This document shows, one piece after another, positions 16,473-25,171 of a stretch of DNA of 64,000 bases (positions are counted from its first letter, which is position 1; every line of letters starts with the position of its first letter). A model generated the notes under the pieces. The model made no database searches, was not told where the DNA came from, and saw nothing but the letters and a program-made list of their open reading frames with translations. The DNA is from Streptomyces sp. F63. GTDB lineage: Bacteria; Actinomycetota; Actinomycetes; Streptomycetales; Streptomycetaceae. The stretch is from the NCBI RefSeq assembly GCF_018070345.1, contig NZ_JAGPXX010000028.1, positions 1 through 64,000 of the forward strand, in the 5' to 3' direction. Both the position numbers and the translations under genes were made by a program.

Positions 16473-17117
16473 ATGGCATTCATGCAAGAAATTCTGGTGT
16501 CACTTGTGGCCAGTTCTGTGTTCGTAGCCCTGGCCTGGACGTTGTCGAAAACCGCACGCCGGGTTCTGCGTGGTGTGGCGGCTCATCTGCTGCGTCTGGA
16601 CGTGGAGGAGGTTTTTGCGGGTGGTAGTGACGTGGCCGCCGATCTCACGCGGGAGTTGAGCAAGTCCCGAGAAGTGGCAATCCTGACGAGCCGGGGCATG
16701 GACTTGCAGCGCGGCCCGTTCCAAGAATTGTGGAGGCGTTGTCAGGCAGGCAGGTGCCGCTGCCGGATACTCCTGCCGCGTCTAGACGTGCCGACTGGCG
16801 AACGGGACTGGATCAATGACCGGGAGGAGGAGCTGCAGGCGTTCGATACATCATTCAGTGCGGGGCAGTTGCGCCGCCAGATTACCTCTACTCACGATTA
16901 CCTGGCGCCGCTCGCGGCGGGAAGAGTTGAGGTGCGTGGCTACAACTTCCCGCATTTGGCCCGCGTTGTTCTGACCGAACGGGCCGTGTATGTGACGCGC
17001 TACCGAGCAGACGAGCACGGTTGGAACACACCTGTGTACAAGTATCGCCGGGGAGAGACGTACGACCTGTGGACCCGCGTGTTCACGAAGCTCTGGCAGG
17101 AGAACCCGACCGGCTGA
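16473..17117 (+). CDS. Membrane-anchored PLD-like domain protein
   Basis: A 214-residue protein. Residues 5-22 are a transmembrane helix (ILVSLVASSVFVALAWTL). The cytoplasmic part has the strands and helices of a PLD-like fold (EVAILTSRGMDL, FQELWRRCQAGRCRCRILLPR, RVEVRGYNFPHLARVVLTERAVYVTRYR) and ends YDLWTRVFTKLW. The order matches the C-terminal domain of the XRE regulator at 13969-14712, including the final D-aromatic-x-x-F-x-x-x-W pattern, and again has no HKD pair. ATG at 16473 has GGAGG 9 bases upstream; a longer frame from 16269 adds only random-looking sequence. Confidence 0.65.
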   Translation: MAFMQEILVSLVASSVFVALAWTLSKTARRVLRGVAAHLLRLDVEEVFAGGSDVAADLTRELSKSREVAILTSRGMDLQRGPFQELWRRCQAGRCRCRILLPRLDVPTGERDWINDREEELQAFDTSFSAGQLRRQITSTHDYLAPLAAGRVEVRGYNFPHLARVVLTERAVYVTRYRADEHGWNTPVYKYRRGETYDLWTRVFTKLWQENPTG

Positions 17118-17387
17118 CTGCCACTCGCGGGACAATCGGAATGCAGCCGTGCCATGGACGTTTGTCAACCTGCGCACCCAGCTTGGGAAGCCTGGGTCAT
17201 GGACGGACGGTTGCTCAGCTGGCCTGCGGCGGATCCGGAACGGGGGCCAGGTGGTTGCCGACTGGTTCCCCGCCGTTCCCCGTGGTTCTCCGCGAGACCT
17301 GGCACTCATCTGGCACGTCTGTCCGGTGCCTCGCCAGCAGTTGGCAGGGCGCGAGAGTGCTTCTCGTACGCCTCTACGATGCGAGCC

Positions 17388-17675
17388 ATGGGGACCTCCG
17401 ATTCCGCACCGCTCATACGCGCCTGTCGGCTCGCGGTCGCGACCGTCGATCAGGCGGAGGTGGCGAAGGCCCTCGGCTTGGCGGACATACGGGAGACCAC
17501 CTGGGCCGACGGGGCGGAACTGATCGACGGGGTGGCACACGACGAGGAGGAGCGGTTCTCTGCAGTCGTCGTCATCCCACCCACGCGGGGGTGGACCGTG
17601 GTCGTCACGCGGACCCGGGCAATGGCACGTCGGGTCGGAGGTACCGTCAGACCAGCGGCGGCTTGCGTCACTTGA
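17388..17675 (+). pseudogene. Truncated conserved hypothetical gene
   Basis: From ATG 17388 the frame encodes about 75 orderly residues (ACRLAVATVDQAEVAKALGL, then DIRETTWADGAELIDGVAHDEEERF and GWTVVV). This resembles the start of a Streptomyces family that I recall as about 150 residues or longer. After GWTVVV the match collapses into TRTRAMARRVGG and a stop, where family members continue with a conserved tryptophan-rich region. It is probably a 5' fragment left by a deletion. Its downstream neighbour is intact. Confidence 0.5.
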
Positions 17676-17834
17676 ACGTCTTGCGCCGTGCGGCGGGCGG
17701 TACCGGCTGAACGCCGAACTCCCCCGGCGGTATCCGCAGCGCTGCTCCACGCAAGAATGCTGTCGCCATACCGTGTCTCCGCTCGGGCGATCGCCACACG
17801 GGCGGTGGCCTGAGCCCGGTGGAGGATGACGATC

Positions 17835-19067
17835 GTGTCCCTGACGGCAGCACATGACCGGCTTGTCGAGGTGTTCGGCGCCGACGGCGTGGTCCGGGCG
17901 CCTGATGCCCCGGTCCTCCATGAGGAGTCCCGGCGCTGGCTGGCCGAAGTCGGCGTGCCGCGGCAAGCAGGTTCCATGCGGCTCGACCCGGACCCGCCGG
18001 GTGGACTGCGCACTGTCGCGTCACACTTCACTCCCGGTGCCGAACTGCCGCCGGGCGTCGCCGAGATGCTGGTGATCGGGGAAGTGGTGGACCCCGAGGA
18101 GCAGGGCGCGGTGGCGTACGACCCGGACACAGCGCAGCGCAAGGTGCTGCTCGACCCGGTGAGCGGACGAGTGCACCTCGTGTGCTTCTTCGTCGAGGAG
18201 AATTCGGCCGGCTTGCTGGAGCTGCTGGCACCGGGCCTGTCGATGCTGGTCGCTTTGTCCTCCGATGTCGAGGAGTTGCGCACCGAGCGCGGCGAGTTCG
18301 CCCGCTTCGCCGGCCGTTTCGGGCCGGAGGTGGTTGCCGAACTCACCCGGCTCATGCTGGACCGGGTGCGGAGCCGCGGTCCGGAGCTGCTGCGATGCGT
18401 CCGCGATGTCTCCCGGCTCTGGCATATCGAGGCACGGATACGGCCGCTCGCCAAGATCGCCGGGCCTGGCGAGGGTTTGCTGCTCGACCTGCCGGACGGC
18501 TTCCTGGCCGGGGCTTTCGGCGCGGACGACGTGGTGTGCTTCCCGGACGAGGATGTTCCGGCGGTGCTCACTCACGAGCCGACCAGGCGCTTCCTCCGTG
18601 AACAGGGGCTGCCACGGGACGCCGGGTGGTTCACGGCCCGGGACGAGGAACGTCCCCTGAGGTCGCTGTGGGACCACTGGTTCGCGGATGACGACGCGGA
18701 TCCGGATGAGGCCCCGGCGAACGTCCACGAGCTGGTGGTGCTCGGATACCTGATCGACGACATCGATCTGGTGGTCGAGGGACCGACCGGCCGCATCCTG
18801 GGCTGGTACGGGCCGGAGGCAACACTGCGGGTGGTCAACACCGATGTGTCCGGACTCGCCTTCACCACCTGGCTGTGGCACCAGGAGCAGGCACTCGACC
18901 GGGACGAGCGTCTCACCGATTCCTACGAGGAGCTGGCCACCACGATGACGGAGGTCCTTGCCCGCGTCGACCCGGCGGCGTGCGAACCCACGGGCGCCGA
19001 AGACGACTTCAGGTACTGGTCGGAAGTCTTTGCCGACGAGGGCGGAGGCGGACTCAGCGCGGGCTGA
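17835..19067 (+). CDS. Two-domain SUKH-4 immunity-type protein
   Basis: A 410-residue soluble protein made of two similar halves. Each half begins with a toxin-neutralising SUKH-type module (VVRAPDAPVLHEESRRWLAEVGVPRQAG and VVCFPDEDVPAVLTHEPTRRFLREQGLPRDAG). The first continues LVIGEVVD...GRVHLV; the second LVVLGYLIDDIDLVVEGPTGRILGWYG. SUKH proteins usually protect against polymorphic toxins. No toxin gene is adjacent, so it may be an orphan immunity gene or have a housekeeping role. I prefer GTG 17835 over ATG 17826 because GGAGG lies 9 bases before the GTG and directly abuts the ATG. Confidence 0.8.
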   Translation: MSLTAAHDRLVEVFGADGVVRAPDAPVLHEESRRWLAEVGVPRQAGSMRLDPDPPGGLRTVASHFTPGAELPPGVAEMLVIGEVVDPEEQGAVAYDPDTAQRKVLLDPVSGRVHLVCFFVEENSAGLLELLAPGLSMLVALSSDVEELRTERGEFARFAGRFGPEVVAELTRLMLDRVRSRGPELLRCVRDVSRLWHIEARIRPLAKIAGPGEGLLLDLPDGFLAGAFGADDVVCFPDEDVPAVLTHEPTRRFLREQGLPRDAGWFTARDEERPLRSLWDHWFADDDADPDEAPANVHELVVLGYLIDDIDLVVEGPTGRILGWYGPEATLRVVNTDVSGLAFTTWLWHQEQALDRDERLTDSYEELATTMTEVLARVDPAACEPTGAEDDFRYWSEVFADEGGGGLSAG

Positions 19068-19200
19068 GGCCATCCGCGTGATCTGGCGTCACGCCCTCAC
19101 GTTGCCGCGCCGTCTCGCCGAAGCCGGCGTGCCGGGCCGGAGGCCTCGTCCGTCGTCTTCCACGGGCTGACACCCGGCTTCCCGGTGGGGTGCCCGGACC

Positions 19201-19281
19201 CGGGTCCGGGTCCGGGTCCGGGTGCGGGTGCGGGTCCGGGTCCGGGTCCGGGTCCGGGTGCGGGTCCGGGTGCGGGTCCGG
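19201..19281 (+). repeat. Hexanucleotide array (CGGGTC/CGGGTG), about 13 units
   Basis: About 13 uninterrupted 6-bp units, differing only at the sixth base, lie in the 550-base interval between the SUKH-4 gene and the MFS gene. Confidence 0.85.
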
Positions 19282-19540
19282 CTACGGATACGGCCCGTTG
19301 CATGCCTGTCGAGGGGGTGCATGGGCGGCGAGTGCCGGAGCCCGGCGGGCCCGGGCGCGGTCCCGTTCCGCGGTGGCCGGGTGGGCCGGACGGAGCAGTC
19401 CGGCGGGGTCCCGCCCCGCGCAGCGTGCACGCTGGTCCGGGAAGGACACGGCGTCACGGGCCGGGCCCCGGCCCCGGGTGGCTTCGAGCCGCCCCCGGAT
19501 CCCGGTGTGCCGGCGGCGCACGCCGTGCGGAAACGAACCG

Positions 19541-19640
19541 GACGCTGGGCGGAGCGTGAGACGACTGGGCGGAGCGTGAGACGGCTGAGCGGATCTGAGG
19601 CGGCCGGGCGGAGCGTGAGACGGCTGACCGGAGCGCGACG
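19541..19640 (+). repeat. Five imperfect 20-bp tandem repeats before the MFS gene
   Basis: Blocks starting at 19541, 19561, 19581, 19601 and 19621 share the pattern GGGCGGAGCGTGAGACGGCT. The 20-bp period is not a multiple of three, so the array is not conserved as protein. It is therefore probably leader DNA. Confidence 0.75.
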
Positions 19641-21321
19641 AGCCGGCGGACGGGCCGGGGACGCAGGCGCGGCCGGTCCCGGGTCCGGTGACCGCGCCCT
19701 GCTCGTCCCCCTCGCCCTGCAGAACTTCCTGATGACGTACAACGCGACCGCCATGAACGTGGCCCTGTCGGCCGTGGTCAGGGATCTGCACACCTCGCTG
19801 ACCGGCGTGCAGTCGGCGATCTCGCTCTACGGCCTGGTGGTGGCCGCGTTTCTGATCACCGGGAGCAAACTCGGTGCGCGCCACGGGTACCGGCGCACCT
19901 TCGTCCTCGGCGCGGAGATCTTCGTCCTGGGGACGCTGGTCACCGCCGTCGCGCCGAGTCTGGTGTTCCTGCTGGTCGGCTGGTCGCTGCTGCAGGGGGT
20001 GGGTGTGGCGCTGATGATCCCGGCGGTGCTGTCCCTGCTCACCCACGCCTCCAGCGGGGCCTCCCGTACCAAGGCCTTCTCCGCGGTCGGGACGGCGGGC
20101 GGTATGGGCGCGGCGGCCGGTCCGATCCTGAGCGGGGTGATCACCAGTTATGCGAGCTGGCGGGTGTCGTTCATCCTGGGTGCAGTGATCACGGGGACCG
20201 TCGTCCTGCTCCTGCGCCGGGCGCGGGCTCCCGAACCGCCCCCGGTGTGCGACCGGCGTTTCGACGTCCCGGGTGCGGTGCTGTCCGCCGTGGGCTGCGG
20301 ACTGCTCGTCATCGCGACGCTCCTGGCGGGGCGGTACGGCCTGTTCGAGGCCCGGCAGGATTTCGAGGTGCTGGGCCGCACGCTGCTGCCCCGTGGCGGC
20401 CTGTCCCCCGTGGTCGTGCTGGCCGGCCTCGGGCTGCTGGTCCTCGTCGCGTTCGCCGGCTGGGAACTCCGTGTCGTCAGGAGGGGCAAGGATCCGGTGG
20501 TGCGTGTCTCCGTGCTGCGCGACCGGACGATCCGGACCGGTTCGGCGGCCCAGGCGATGCAGTTTCTGGTGCCCGTCGGTGCCCTCTTCCTGGTCCCGGT
20601 CTTTCTGCAGACCACGCTCGGACTGGACGCGCTGTGGAGCGGGCTCGTCCTCCTCCCGACGGCCGGGGGCCTGCTGGTGGCCGCCTCGCTGGCGGCCAAG
20701 GCGATCGCGGGAGGACGGATGCGGCATCGCACCGCCCAGATGTGGTCGTTCCTGTGCATGCTCGCCGGCTGCCTGGTGATCGGTGCCCTCTTCGTTCCCC
20801 GTGAGCAGAACGCGCTGGTCATCGGGCTGGCATTCGCACCGGGGCTCTTCCTCATCGGGCTGGGCCAGGGGCTGGCCACGACGACGGCCGACCTGATCCA
20901 GTCGGTTCCGCCGGAGCGGGAGGTGAGCGACGTGACCGGGCTCTCCCGCAGTGGCAGCTATCTCGGCAGTTCCCTCGGGGTCGCCCTGGCCGGCGCCTTC
21001 CTGACCACGGCCCTGGTCCATTCCTTCGAGGCCGAGACGGAGAAGAGCTCGGTGCTGACCGCCCGCCAGAAGCAACTGGTCGTGAAGACGCTGGAAGAGC
21101 AGGTGCACGTCACGGCGGCGAGTGACAGCAAGGTGCGGGCGAAGCTCCGTTCCCAGGGCGTCACCGGTGATGCGGCGGACGAAATCGTCCGCATCAACGT
21201 CCGGGCCCGGGAACAGGCACTGACCTTCGCCGTCGCCGGTATGGCCGTGCTGGCCGTCGGCGGTCATCTGGTGACACGGCGCCTGCCGCGGGTGCGCGCC
21301 CGCGGCGGGCGTCCGGAATGA
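19615..21321 (+). CDS. MFS multidrug-type exporter, 14-helix (DHA2) class
   Basis: A proton-coupled exporter of the EmrB/QacA class with about 14 hydrophobic helices, starting LLVPLALQNFLMTYNATAMNVAL (helix 1 with the DHA2 NVAL motif). Motif A follows as GSKLGARHGYRRTFVLG, and motif C as AAAGPILSGVITSYASWRVSF. A charged loop near residues 475-510 precedes the last helix. The frame is open far upstream; I chose GTG 19615 as the last in-frame start before helix 1 and because the region above it is repeat DNA. The first residues are uncertain. Substrate unknown. Confidence 0.82.
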   Translation: MRRLTGARRAGGRAGDAGAAGPGSGDRALLVPLALQNFLMTYNATAMNVALSAVVRDLHTSLTGVQSAISLYGLVVAAFLITGSKLGARHGYRRTFVLGAEIFVLGTLVTAVAPSLVFLLVGWSLLQGVGVALMIPAVLSLLTHASSGASRTKAFSAVGTAGGMGAAAGPILSGVITSYASWRVSFILGAVITGTVVLLLRRARAPEPPPVCDRRFDVPGAVLSAVGCGLLVIATLLAGRYGLFEARQDFEVLGRTLLPRGGLSPVVVLAGLGLLVLVAFAGWELRVVRRGKDPVVRVSVLRDRTIRTGSAAQAMQFLVPVGALFLVPVFLQTTLGLDALWSGLVLLPTAGGLLVAASLAAKAIAGGRMRHRTAQMWSFLCMLAGCLVIGALFVPREQNALVIGLAFAPGLFLIGLGQGLATTTADLIQSVPPEREVSDVTGLSRSGSYLGSSLGVALAGAFLTTALVHSFEAETEKSSVLTARQKQLVVKTLEEQVHVTAASDSKVRAKLRSQGVTGDAADEIVRINVRAREQALTFAVAGMAVLAVGGHLVTRRLPRVRARGGRPE

Positions 21322-21381
21322 CCCGCGGCGGGCGCCTGCCGCGGGCTGTCCCCGGGCGGCGCGGACGGCGGCCTGGAGGAA

Positions 21382-21412
21382 CCCCGCCGGACGGTGCGTG
21401 CGTCCGGCGGGG
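21382..21412. terminator. Bidirectional terminator between MFS and LPMO genes
   Basis: A perfect 12-bp inverted repeat (21382-21393 and 21401-21412) with a 7-nt loop lies between convergent genes. Confidence 0.65.
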
Positions 21413-21432
21413 CCCCTGGCTCGGCGGCCCGG

Positions 21433-22101
21433 TCAGCGGAAGTTCACGTCGCTGCAGATGTAGTACGACTGATCGGCGTGCGAGGCCTGCCAGATCGTGT
21501 AGACGACGTGGTGGCCGCTGCGGCCCGGGGCGCGGACGTCGACCGGCATGGTCCCGCTGGGCGCGATCCTGCCCGTCTCCGCCACCAGTTCGAGATCGCC
21601 CCAGCCCAGCCGCTGCCTGGCCGGGTCGAAGCCCTGCTTGGTGACGTAGACCCGGAGGTAGTCCGCGCCGTGGTGGGCCTGGTCCGTCAGGGTCACCGTG
21701 AATGCGGCACCGACGTCCTTGGTCTTCCACGGCCCGGGCGTGTCCATCGAGGCGTACCGGCCGTCACCGGTCAGGCCGGCGCTGCACAGCTGCCCGTCCG
21801 GGATCGCCGCCCGGTGGTTGCCGCCCACGTTCTCCCGGTACAGGCCGTTCCAGTTCCACATCGCGTTGGTGTCGTCCTGCCACGCCTGCCAGCACATGGG
21901 GTCCTGCTGGGCCATGGCCGGGTTCTGGAAGTCGCTGCCCCAGCGTTCCCAGCAGCCGTAGTTGCGGGACGGCGGGTCGGTGACCGACCCGTGGGCCACG
22001 GCCGTGCCCGACCAGGGGATCAGGCAGAGCAGTGCCGCGGACAGCAGCGTGAGGACGCGGAGCGGCCACGAGGACAGCCCGCCGCGTTGATGCCAATGCA
22101 T
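21433..22101 (-). CDS. Secreted AA10 lytic polysaccharide monooxygenase
   Basis: A copper enzyme that oxidatively cleaves crystalline cellulose or chitin outside the cell. The 222-residue precursor has a signal peptide (MHWHQRGG... LLCLIPWSGTAVA) cleaved before HGSVTDPPSRNYGC, so the mature protein begins with the required histidine of the copper brace. The second histidine is in DQAHHGADYLRVYVTK, and the C-terminal SYYICSDVNF supplies the axial aromatic region. There is no extra carbohydrate-binding module. ATG 22101 has GGAGA upstream; a longer frame would run through the operator. A CebR box 37 bases upstream argues for cellulose. Confidence 0.92.
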   Translation of the reverse strand: MHWHQRGGLSSWPLRVLTLLSAALLCLIPWSGTAVAHGSVTDPPSRNYGCWERWGSDFQNPAMAQQDPMCWQAWQDDTNAMWNWNGLYRENVGGNHRAAIPDGQLCSAGLTGDGRYASMDTPGPWKTKDVGAAFTVTLTDQAHHGADYLRVYVTKQGFDPARQRLGWGDLELVAETGRIAPSGTMPVDVRAPGRSGHHVVYTIWQASHADQSYYICSDVNFR

Positions 22102-22137
22102 GGGAGATCTCCGCCTTCCGGCTGTGGGCTTCGGAAA

Positions 22138-22151
22138 TGGGAGCGCTCCCA
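22138..22151. promoter_or_regulatory. Perfect CebR box upstream of the LPMO gene
   Basis: TGGGAGCGCTCCCA is an exact match to the published operator of CebR, the LacI-family cellobiose-sensing repressor of cellulolytic genes in Streptomyces. It lies 37 bases upstream of the LPMO ATG. The symmetry extends by one base on each side (22137-22152). Confidence 0.85.
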
Positions 22152-22300
22152 TACTGCCCCCTTGGATGAACCCCGAAACACTTCATCCGGGGACGGGGAC
22201 TGCGAGGCACCGGCCGGCACCAGGAGCCCCGCACTCCCCAACCGTCACAGACTGCCACCGCTGGGGGGCGACGGAACGGCGGGTGGGCCATGCTGGTGTG

Positions 22301-22588
22301 ATGACTCAGGTGCGCGCCGAGATTCTGGTGAATGGCACATGGCTTCCGGTGTATTCCATCCACTCCGCCCCCCACCTGGAACACGAGCCCACCGTTCTCG
22401 AACCCGTTTCGGCCGACGAGACCATGGTCGATCTCGTTCTCCGGCCCCGGCTGGAGAAATGCCTGCAATGGCAGCGGCCGGTCTGGGTGACCTGTACGGA
22501 CGGCACCACGGTCTTCTACGCGGCCGGCGCGGCGGGCCCTTTCCGTATCGCGCCCGTCCGGCCCGGCCCCGCCACCGGCTGGCGATGA
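22301..22588 (+). CDS. Small hypothetical protein
   Basis: A 95-residue soluble beta-rich protein (VRAEILVNGTWLPVYSIHSAPHLEHEPTVLEPVSADETMVDLVLRPRLEKCLQWQRPVWVTCTDG). No family recognised. It is divergent from the LPMO gene, its start about 150 bases from the CebR box, so shared control is possible but unproven. A GTG immediately before the ATG is an alternative start. Confidence 0.6.
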   Translation: MTQVRAEILVNGTWLPVYSIHSAPHLEHEPTVLEPVSADETMVDLVLRPRLEKCLQWQRPVWVTCTDGTTVFYAAGAAGPFRIAPVRPGPATGWR

Positions 22589-22930
22589 CACACCCCGCCG
22601 GCCCCGCGGCGCTCCCGTCCGCCGGGGCCGCCGCACCGCCGGACCGCCGCCCCGCCGGGCCGCCCGGCGCCCGATCCGCCTGATCCGCGGGGGCCGCCCG
22701 ATCCGCGGGGGCCGCGAGGGCCGCTGAGCCCGCCTCCTGCCGTCCGCTCCGCCGTCGCGCGGCGGACGCGCGTACTCCGTCTGCCGCGGTCCGCGATGCG
22801 GAGGCCGGAACTCCCTCGTAAATTCTCAGCCATCGCGATTCCGGTATCGCCCCGGCGCATCCGGACCGCTTTCGCCACCGGCCGGCGCGTGAGCCGGCCG
22901 TCTCGGAAAGTCTCGGCACTGGGGAAATCC
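22589..22930. other. Gene-free GC-rich interval with an 18-bp repeat
   Basis: No gene seen. GATCCGCGGGGGCCG occurs at 22682-22696 and 22700-22714. The rest is low-complexity C/G sequence and the leader of the next gene. Confidence 0.4.
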
Positions 22931-23917
22931 ATGCAGCGATGCGCAGCGTTCCTGTCCCGTCGTATGTCCGGCTTCGTCATCACCCTGGTGATCGCCCTCG
23001 CGGCCGCCGTCCTCCCGTCCTCCTTCGGCACCGCCCGGGCCGATGAGAGGACGGGACCGAAGCGATTCGCCGTCGGCGTGCTGGTGATCACCGCGTTCGA
23101 CGTCGAAACCCGTCCGTGGCTGGAGCGCGAGCACCTGCCCGTCCGGATCGACGTGCCCGGGGCGTACCGCCCCCTCCACTGCGACCGGCGGGGGCTCTGC
23201 GTCGCCGAGACCGGCCGGGGGAAGACACGTGTCGCCACCAGCATGACGGCCATCCTGAGCAGCCCCCGGCTCGACTTCCGTGACGCCCACTTCATGAGCG
23301 CCGGGATCGCGGGGACACCGCCGGACGCCGGAACCCTGGGATTCGCGGCCTGGGCCCGGTGGGTCGTCGACTGGGACCTCGGACACCACGTGCTCCCGAA
23401 GACCGCGCCCGACATCCCCTACGGCTACCTCCCCGTCGACACCGGGACCAACGCGTTCCGGCTCAACGACGAACTGGTCACCCGCGCCTACGAGCTGACG
23501 AAGGACGTCGAGCTGGCCGACAGCCGGGAGGCCAGGGAGCTGCGCCGGCGGTACCCCGGCCAGGCCGGCCGGCGCCCGTACGTCGACATCTGCGACACCA
23601 TCGCGGGTGACGACTACTGGGCCGGAAGGAAGCTGTCCGAGACCGCCCAGTACATCACCGACATCTGGACCCACGGCCAGGGCGAGTACTGCACCACCCA
23701 GAGCACGGACACGGCCGTGGCGGCACCCCTCGCCGCGTACGGCCACCTCGACCGCTACCTCAGCCTCCGCACCGCCAGCAACTTCGACCAGCCGTACCCG
23801 GGCCAGACCATCCGTGAGCTGCTGACGGCGCCCTGGCAGGACATCGCGGTCGAGAACGCGTACCGCGTCGGGTCCGTCATGGCGGACGACCTCCTCGCCC
23901 GTTCGGCGGAGGGCTGA
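22931..23917 (+). CDS. Secreted NUP-family purine nucleoside permease-like protein
   Basis: A 328-residue protein with a signal peptide (about residues 1-37, SRRMSGFVITLVIALAAAVLPSSFGTARA). The body matches the NUP family (purine NUcleoside Permease, first described from fungi), with VGVLVITAFDVETRPWL, then GKTRVATSMTAIL, FMSAGIAGTPPDAGTLGF and a central CTTQSTDTA. The fold resembles purine nucleoside phosphorylases, so an exported nucleoside-binding or hydrolytic role fits better than true permease activity; there is no second membrane segment. ATG 22931 was chosen because the signal sequence starts there. Confidence 0.85.
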   Translation: MQRCAAFLSRRMSGFVITLVIALAAAVLPSSFGTARADERTGPKRFAVGVLVITAFDVETRPWLEREHLPVRIDVPGAYRPLHCDRRGLCVAETGRGKTRVATSMTAILSSPRLDFRDAHFMSAGIAGTPPDAGTLGFAAWARWVVDWDLGHHVLPKTAPDIPYGYLPVDTGTNAFRLNDELVTRAYELTKDVELADSREARELRRRYPGQAGRRPYVDICDTIAGDDYWAGRKLSETAQYITDIWTHGQGEYCTTQSTDTAVAAPLAAYGHLDRYLSLRTASNFDQPYPGQTIRELLTAPWQDIAVENAYRVGSVMADDLLARSAEG

Positions 23918-24063
23918 GCCGCGACCGGCGCCGCTTCGCACAACGGGAGACCGGCCGCGCGCAGCAAGCCGGCCGGGGCCCCCGCCCCGCCGCGGGGAGA
24001 CGGAAGGCAGGCTGTCCTTCCGGCTCCCCGCGGAAGCGGGCGGGCGGCTCCTCCCGCGGCGGG

Positions 24064-24438
24064 TCAGACCTCCAGACCCGCCTCGATCCGCTTGAGCTGG
24101 TGGCGGGCCATGGCCAGGTTCGCGCGGCCGCGGTCCAGGGCCAGGTAGAGGAAGAGACCGGTCTTGCCGCGGCCCTTCATCAGCCGGATCAGGTGGTACT
24201 GGCCGCCCAGCGTGATGAGGATGTCCTCGATCTCGTCCTTCAGCCCCAGGTGCTCCATGGTGCGCACCTTCGCCCGCACCACGTCGGTGTTGCCCGCGGC
24301 GGCCACACCCAGGTCGAGATCCTTGCCGCCGCCGAGGGTTCCGAGGGCCATACCGCTGTTGAAGTCGACGAGCGCGACGCCGACGGTGCCCTCGATGGAC
24401 GTCATCGCTTCCTTGAGGGCGGTTTCCGTGTTGCTCAT
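24064..24438 (-). CDS. Roadblock/LC7 domain protein (third of the cluster)
   Basis: A 124-residue single-domain protein with the roadblock fold: ALKEAMTSIEGTVGVALVDFNSGMALGTLG, a central helix around VVRAKVRTMEHLGL and ending strands GGQYHLIRLMKGRGKTGLFLYLALDR. Roadblock proteins act as scaffolds or GAPs for MglA-type small GTPases. It is closely similar to the protein at 25948-26367, so the two are paralogues. It is last in a minus-strand cluster, 258 bases after the previous gene. No GTPase is encoded nearby. Confidence 0.85.
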   Translation of the reverse strand: MSNTETALKEAMTSIEGTVGVALVDFNSGMALGTLGGGKDLDLGVAAAGNTDVVRAKVRTMEHLGLKDEIEDILITLGGQYHLIRLMKGRGKTGLFLYLALDRGRANLAMARHQLKRIEAGLEV

Positions 24439-24696
24439 ATCGGTTCCTGCTTCCCTTTCCTGATGGGTGTTCTGTTCAGTGGTGGTCTGTCGGCCGGAGA
24501 CGGACGGACAAGGGGACGAGGGCGGACGGCACGGACGGCACGGACGGCACGCGGGGAACGGTCCGGGTGAACCCGGACGTCCGCGCTCCCCGCGCCACCA
24601 CCCGCCGCCGCCCCCCGTCGCGCCCCGCCCGCCGGGACGGCGGCGGCCGCCCTCCACTGCGCGAGGCAGCGCCCGCGGCACCCCCGGCCCTTCCGC

Positions 24697-25092
24697 TCAG
24701 CCCTGCTGCTCCGGCCGTTCGAGTGCGCCGTCGACCATCTCTCCGATGCGGGCGCCGGACCGCCGCGCCTCCAGATGGAGCCGCCCCACGTTGGTGCGCG
24801 GCCCTGCCAGCACGGTGACGACGGTCGCCGTTCCGGCCGCGTAGGTGGCGACGTAGCCCCGGTCGCCCCGCGTCAGCAGCTCACGGAAGCCGCCGCGGCC
24901 GGTCGCGTCCGTCAGCCGCAGGGCGACCCCGAGGGCGGCCGCGGTCAGTGCGGCGACCCCCTCGGCGCCCTCCCCGGCCCCGTCCTGCGCCAGGACGAGC
25001 CCGTCGGCACTGGCCGCCAGGGCGCCGGTCACCCCCGGCACGCGGGCTCTCAACCGGGCCAGCTCCTCCAGGATTTCCGGTTCTGCCTTCAT
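24697..25092 (-). CDS. Roadblock/LC7 domain protein (CvnB-like)
   Basis: A 131-residue roadblock protein of a different subtype (VPGVTGALAASADGLVLAQDGAG...AEGVAALTAAALGVALRLTDATG, RGYVATYAAGTATVVTVLAGPRTNVGRLHLEARR). This form resembles the second protein of Streptomyces conservons, where it partners a sensor kinase, a DUF742 protein and a small GTPase; none of those is present here. I chose ATG 25092 because homology starts there. The last 15 residues are disordered. Confidence 0.8.
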   Translation of the reverse strand: MKAEPEILEELARLRARVPGVTGALAASADGLVLAQDGAGEGAEGVAALTAAALGVALRLTDATGRGGFRELLTRGDRGYVATYAAGTATVVTVLAGPRTNVGRLHLEARRSGARIGEMVDGALERPEQQG

Positions 25093-25171
25093 CAGCTGCC
25101 TCCTCTCGGCGCGCTGTCGGAGTGCTCGCCTCATGACACCGCTGAGGGAGCCTCATGAGCGGACGGGGAAT

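Noticed and set aside
17668..17769. 33-codon minus-strand frame (MATAFLRGAALRIPPGEFGVQ...) with a GGAGA upstream
   Set aside because: It overlaps the truncated gene, has no known relatives that I recall, and could be chance in GC-rich DNA; not enough to call a gene.
19222..19614. N-terminal extension of the MFS transporter through hexamer and 20-bp arrays
   Set aside because: The frame is open only because the repeats contain no stops; periods of 20 bp do not conserve a peptide.
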